The translations under genes and the position numbers were made by a program. Positions 62,111-64,000 of a DNA stretch of 64,000 nucleotides are shown here, one piece after another (position 1 is the stretch's first letter; every line of letters begins with the position of its first letter). Source of the stretch: Bacteroidales bacterium (GTDB taxonomy: Bacteria > Bacteroidota > Bacteroidia > Bacteroidales > UBA10428); contig JAFGRC010000024.1 in NCBI GenBank assembly GCA_016935355.1, positions 1 to 64,000 of the forward strand. The letters run 5' to 3'. The notes beneath the pieces were generated by a model. The model ran no database searches, was not told the origin of the DNA, and saw only the letters and a list, made by a program, of their open reading frames with translations.

Positions 62111-63598
62111 TTGATCATGAATATATTACTTGTATATCCCAAATTCCCCGATACTTACTGGAGTTTCAAACATGCACTGAAATTCATTTCCAAAAAATCC
62201 CTGAACATTCCGCTCGGACTGATCACTGTTGCTTCAATGTTGCCGGAAACGTGGAATAAGAAACTAACCGATATGAATGTTTCAAAGTTGAAAGAAAAGG
62301 ATATTGCATGGGCTGACTTTGTATTCATCAGTGCAATGGCTGTGCAGTCCGCCTCAGTCAGGGAGGTTGTCAGACAATGCATACAATTAAATACCAGAAT
62401 TGTGGCCGGTGGACCATTGTTTACTGAAGAATTTGAACAGTTCCCTGATGTTGATCATCTTGTTCTGAATGAAGCGGAAGTCACACTGCCTTTGTTTATC
62501 AGTGATCTGAACAACGGGGTTTTAAAGAGAATTTACCGGACCGATCAGTTTGCAGATATAACCCAATCACCTGTTCCGGATTATTCACTGCTCAGCCACC
62601 GGCATTATGCAATGGCCGGGATCCAATATTCCCGGGGTTGTCCGTTCGATTGCGAATTCTGTGACATCACTGCTTTGTTCGGACGGCGTGTCCGGACAAA
62701 AACTCCCGCTCAGATCATTGATGAACTCACCTTGATGCATAAATCGGGATGGCGTGGAAGTGTGTTCTTTGTTGATGACAATTTTATTGGACATAAAAAG
62801 AAAATTAAGACCGAACTTTTACCGGAAATGATCAGATGGATGAAAGCAAATAAACAGCCGTTTATTTTTACTACTGAAGCATCCATAAATCTTGCGGACG
62901 ACAAGGAACTTATGGAGATGATGGTCGCTGCCGGTTTCAACAAAGTCTTTGTTGGTATTGAAACACCCGAAGAATTATGTCTGACGGAATGTAACAAGTT
63001 TCAAAACAACAAGCGGGATATGGTATATAATGTAAAATGCATTCAACAGTCGGGAATGGAGGTCACCGCAGGTTTTATCGTTGGATTTGACAATGACCCG
63101 GACAATATTTTTCAGCGCCAGGTCGATTTTATTCAGCAGAGCGGCATCATCACTGCGATGGTAGGATTGCTCAATGCACCACGTCTGTCAAAATTATACC
63201 AGCGTTTGCATGGTGAAGGAAGAATCATTTCGTCATTCTCCGGTGACAACACCGATTATTCCATGAACTTCATCCCCAAAATGGACAGGGAAACGCTGAT
63301 GAAAGGTTACCAGAAGATCATTCACGGGATCTATTCCAGTAAATCCTATTATGACAGGGTGCTGCTGTTCCTGAAAAACTATGATCCGCCCTTCAAGGCA
63401 CAACGCAAAATCACATTGAAAAAGCTCTCAGCACTTTTGAAATCCATCCTGATTCTGGGGATCCTGAAAAAAGATCGGCAATACTACTGGAACCTCTTTT
63501 TCTGGGCTCTGTTCAATAAACCGAAATCCTTTCCCCTGGCCGTTACATACAGCATCTACGGTTATCATTTCAGAAAGGTATTCCACAGGGACATTTGA
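62111..63598 (+). CDS. B12-binding-type radical SAM protein, DUF4070-like (495 aa)
   Basis: Residues 1-150 form a cobalamin-binding-like Rossmann domain (NILLVYPKFPDTYWSF, RIVAGGPLFTEEFEQFPDVDHLVLNEAE). The radical-SAM motif is CPFDCEFCDI near residue 180, followed by FFVDDNFIGHKKK. The last 150 residues (FSGDNTDYSMNFIPKM, YDRVLLFL) fit the DUF4070 tail. Relatives include methyltransferases and cyclases of many pathways; the substrate is not readable. It is monocistronic with a short AT-rich leader. Confidence 0.85.
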   Translation: MIMNILLVYPKFPDTYWSFKHALKFISKKSLNIPLGLITVASMLPETWNKKLTDMNVSKLKEKDIAWADFVFISAMAVQSASVREVVRQCIQLNTRIVAGGPLFTEEFEQFPDVDHLVLNEAEVTLPLFISDLNNGVLKRIYRTDQFADITQSPVPDYSLLSHRHYAMAGIQYSRGCPFDCEFCDITALFGRRVRTKTPAQIIDELTLMHKSGWRGSVFFVDDNFIGHKKKIKTELLPEMIRWMKANKQPFIFTTEASINLADDKELMEMMVAAGFNKVFVGIETPEELCLTECNKFQNNKRDMVYNVKCIQQSGMEVTAGFIVGFDNDPDNIFQRQVDFIQQSGIITAMVGLLNAPRLSKLYQRLHGEGRIISSFSGDNTDYSMNFIPKMDRETLMKGYQKIIHGIYSSKSYYDRVLLFLKNYDPPFKAQRKITLKKLSALLKSILILGILKKDRQYYWNLFFWALFNKPKSFPLAVTYSIYGYHFRKVFHRDI

Positions 63599-63798
63599 TT
63601 CAGCCGTTTTTTTAATAATTGGTTGTATCTGGTATTTTTGTATCCGGAAATCAATCAGACACTTTGGAACCCATACACAGCTGCTGGGCAAAACAGACTG
63701 CCAAAAACGCAATTTTATACAGGAGCGTGGTCTTTGTGAGAACATTGCATTATATTCGCTGGCAACAACAATGCATCGTTAACCATTATTATCATAAC

Positions 63799-64000
63799 AT
63801 GTCACGGAAAATCATCCTGTTCATCATTGGCATCCTGTTTACAGCCAATTTCTTCGTCACAGCTCAAAAAAATCTTTCCATTGAAGATTGCGTAACCGGA
63901 TACGCATCTTACCTCAGGCCTGCGGACCTGGAAAAGATATCATGGCGGCCGGCAACCTGCAACTTCACCTATGTCGAAGCGGAAAAACTGGTACAGGTAC
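63799..64000 (+). CDS. Exported S9/dipeptidyl peptidase IV-like protein, N-terminal fragment
   Basis: The gene runs off the window. ATG 63799 begins a signal peptide (ILFIIGILFTANFFVTA) followed by QKNLSIEDCVTGYASYLRP and LEKISWRPATCNFTYVE, which resembles the start of the beta-propeller of Bacteroidetes DPP-IV/S9 peptidases. The catalytic domain is not visible, so the assignment rests on about 50 residues. Confidence 0.6.
   Translation, partial: MSRKIILFIIGILFTANFFVTAQKNLSIEDCVTGYASYLRPADLEKISWRPATCNFTYVEAEKLVQV

Noticed and set aside
63428-63745. Minus-strand ORF of 105 residues at the end of the radical SAM gene
   Set aside because: Mostly antisense to the real gene and without recognisable features.

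Overview
The window reads as Bacteroidota, most likely an anaerobic member of Bacteroidales/Marinilabiliales. The evidence is TonB-dependent receptors, A-rich leaders with almost no Shine-Dalgarno sites, TAnnTTTG-type -7 boxes, LytS/LytTR signalling pairs, and many Fe-S and radical-SAM proteins. No taxonomic marker gene is present, so this is inference.

1-10.6 kb: the right-hand part of an integrated element. A tyrosine integrase lies beside a duplicated 3' half of tRNA-Pro(UGG), which is the attachment scar. A leftward operon runs integrase - unknown - HTH - unknown - small ORF - replication-initiator-like gene with internal tandem repeats - small ORFs - HK97 (S78) prohead protease - unknown - second S78-like protein - P27 terminase small subunit - tail-type protein, and ends at a strong terminator. 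No large terminase, portal or capsid gene is visible, so the module looks like a phage satellite or heavily reduced prophage. Its left end, and presumably the intact tRNA-Pro, lie outside the window. A GIY-YIG-like gene, two covarying stem-loop repeats and two small rightward ORFs lie beyond the terminator.

10.8-12.4 kb: three decayed genes with in-frame stops next to the attachment site. 12.4-18.6 kb: methyltransferase, aldo/keto reductase, sugar isomerase/epimerase, Gfo/Idh/MocA oxidoreductase, an internally deleted Na+/solute symporter, an XRE regulator divergent from a receiver protein whose phospho-Asp is Glu, then (18.7 kb) OsmC.

19.2-29.6 kb: an Fe-S/redox cluster. It has two DUF5320-type Gly/Arg proteins, peptide deformylase, a COG0731 radical SAM, two ferredoxin-inserted MinD/Mrp-type ATPases, two NifX/NifB-type proteins, a 10-TM metal permease, VOC, an NADH-oxidase-like flavoprotein, ferredoxin, a YggS-like protein, AmrS and a UDG. 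Two promoter regions here and the promoter of a DUF134 regulator at 33.3 kb share a 16-bp palindrome (ATGAAC-N4-GTTCAT type), which predicts a DUF134 regulon.

29.9-40.1 kb: metal uptake. A His-rich small membrane protein precedes a TonB receptor. DUF134 and NikR follow. Next comes a NikR-linked TonB receptor with a complete ABC importer, ending in a TsaA-FmdE fusion. A GRAM-domain gene behind a candidate sigma-54 promoter follows.

40.8-50.1 kb (minus strand): glutamate dehydrogenase; an operon of a 1527-residue protein (four sensor-like repeats, receiver-like region, pyruvate-phosphate-dikinase ATP-grasp domain) with a LuxR regulator lacking its phospho-Asp; and an NfnB/NfnA-type oxidoreductase pair. 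50.3-52.8 kb: MlaE-MlaF-MlaD lipid-transport operon.

52.9-64 kb: two APC transporter/lipoprotein O-methyltransferase pairs, one methyltransferase truncated, separated by a convergent beta-rich exported protein and a LytS/LytTR system. A membrane LytTR regulator, a B12-type radical SAM protein and the start of an S9/DPP-IV-like peptidase follow.
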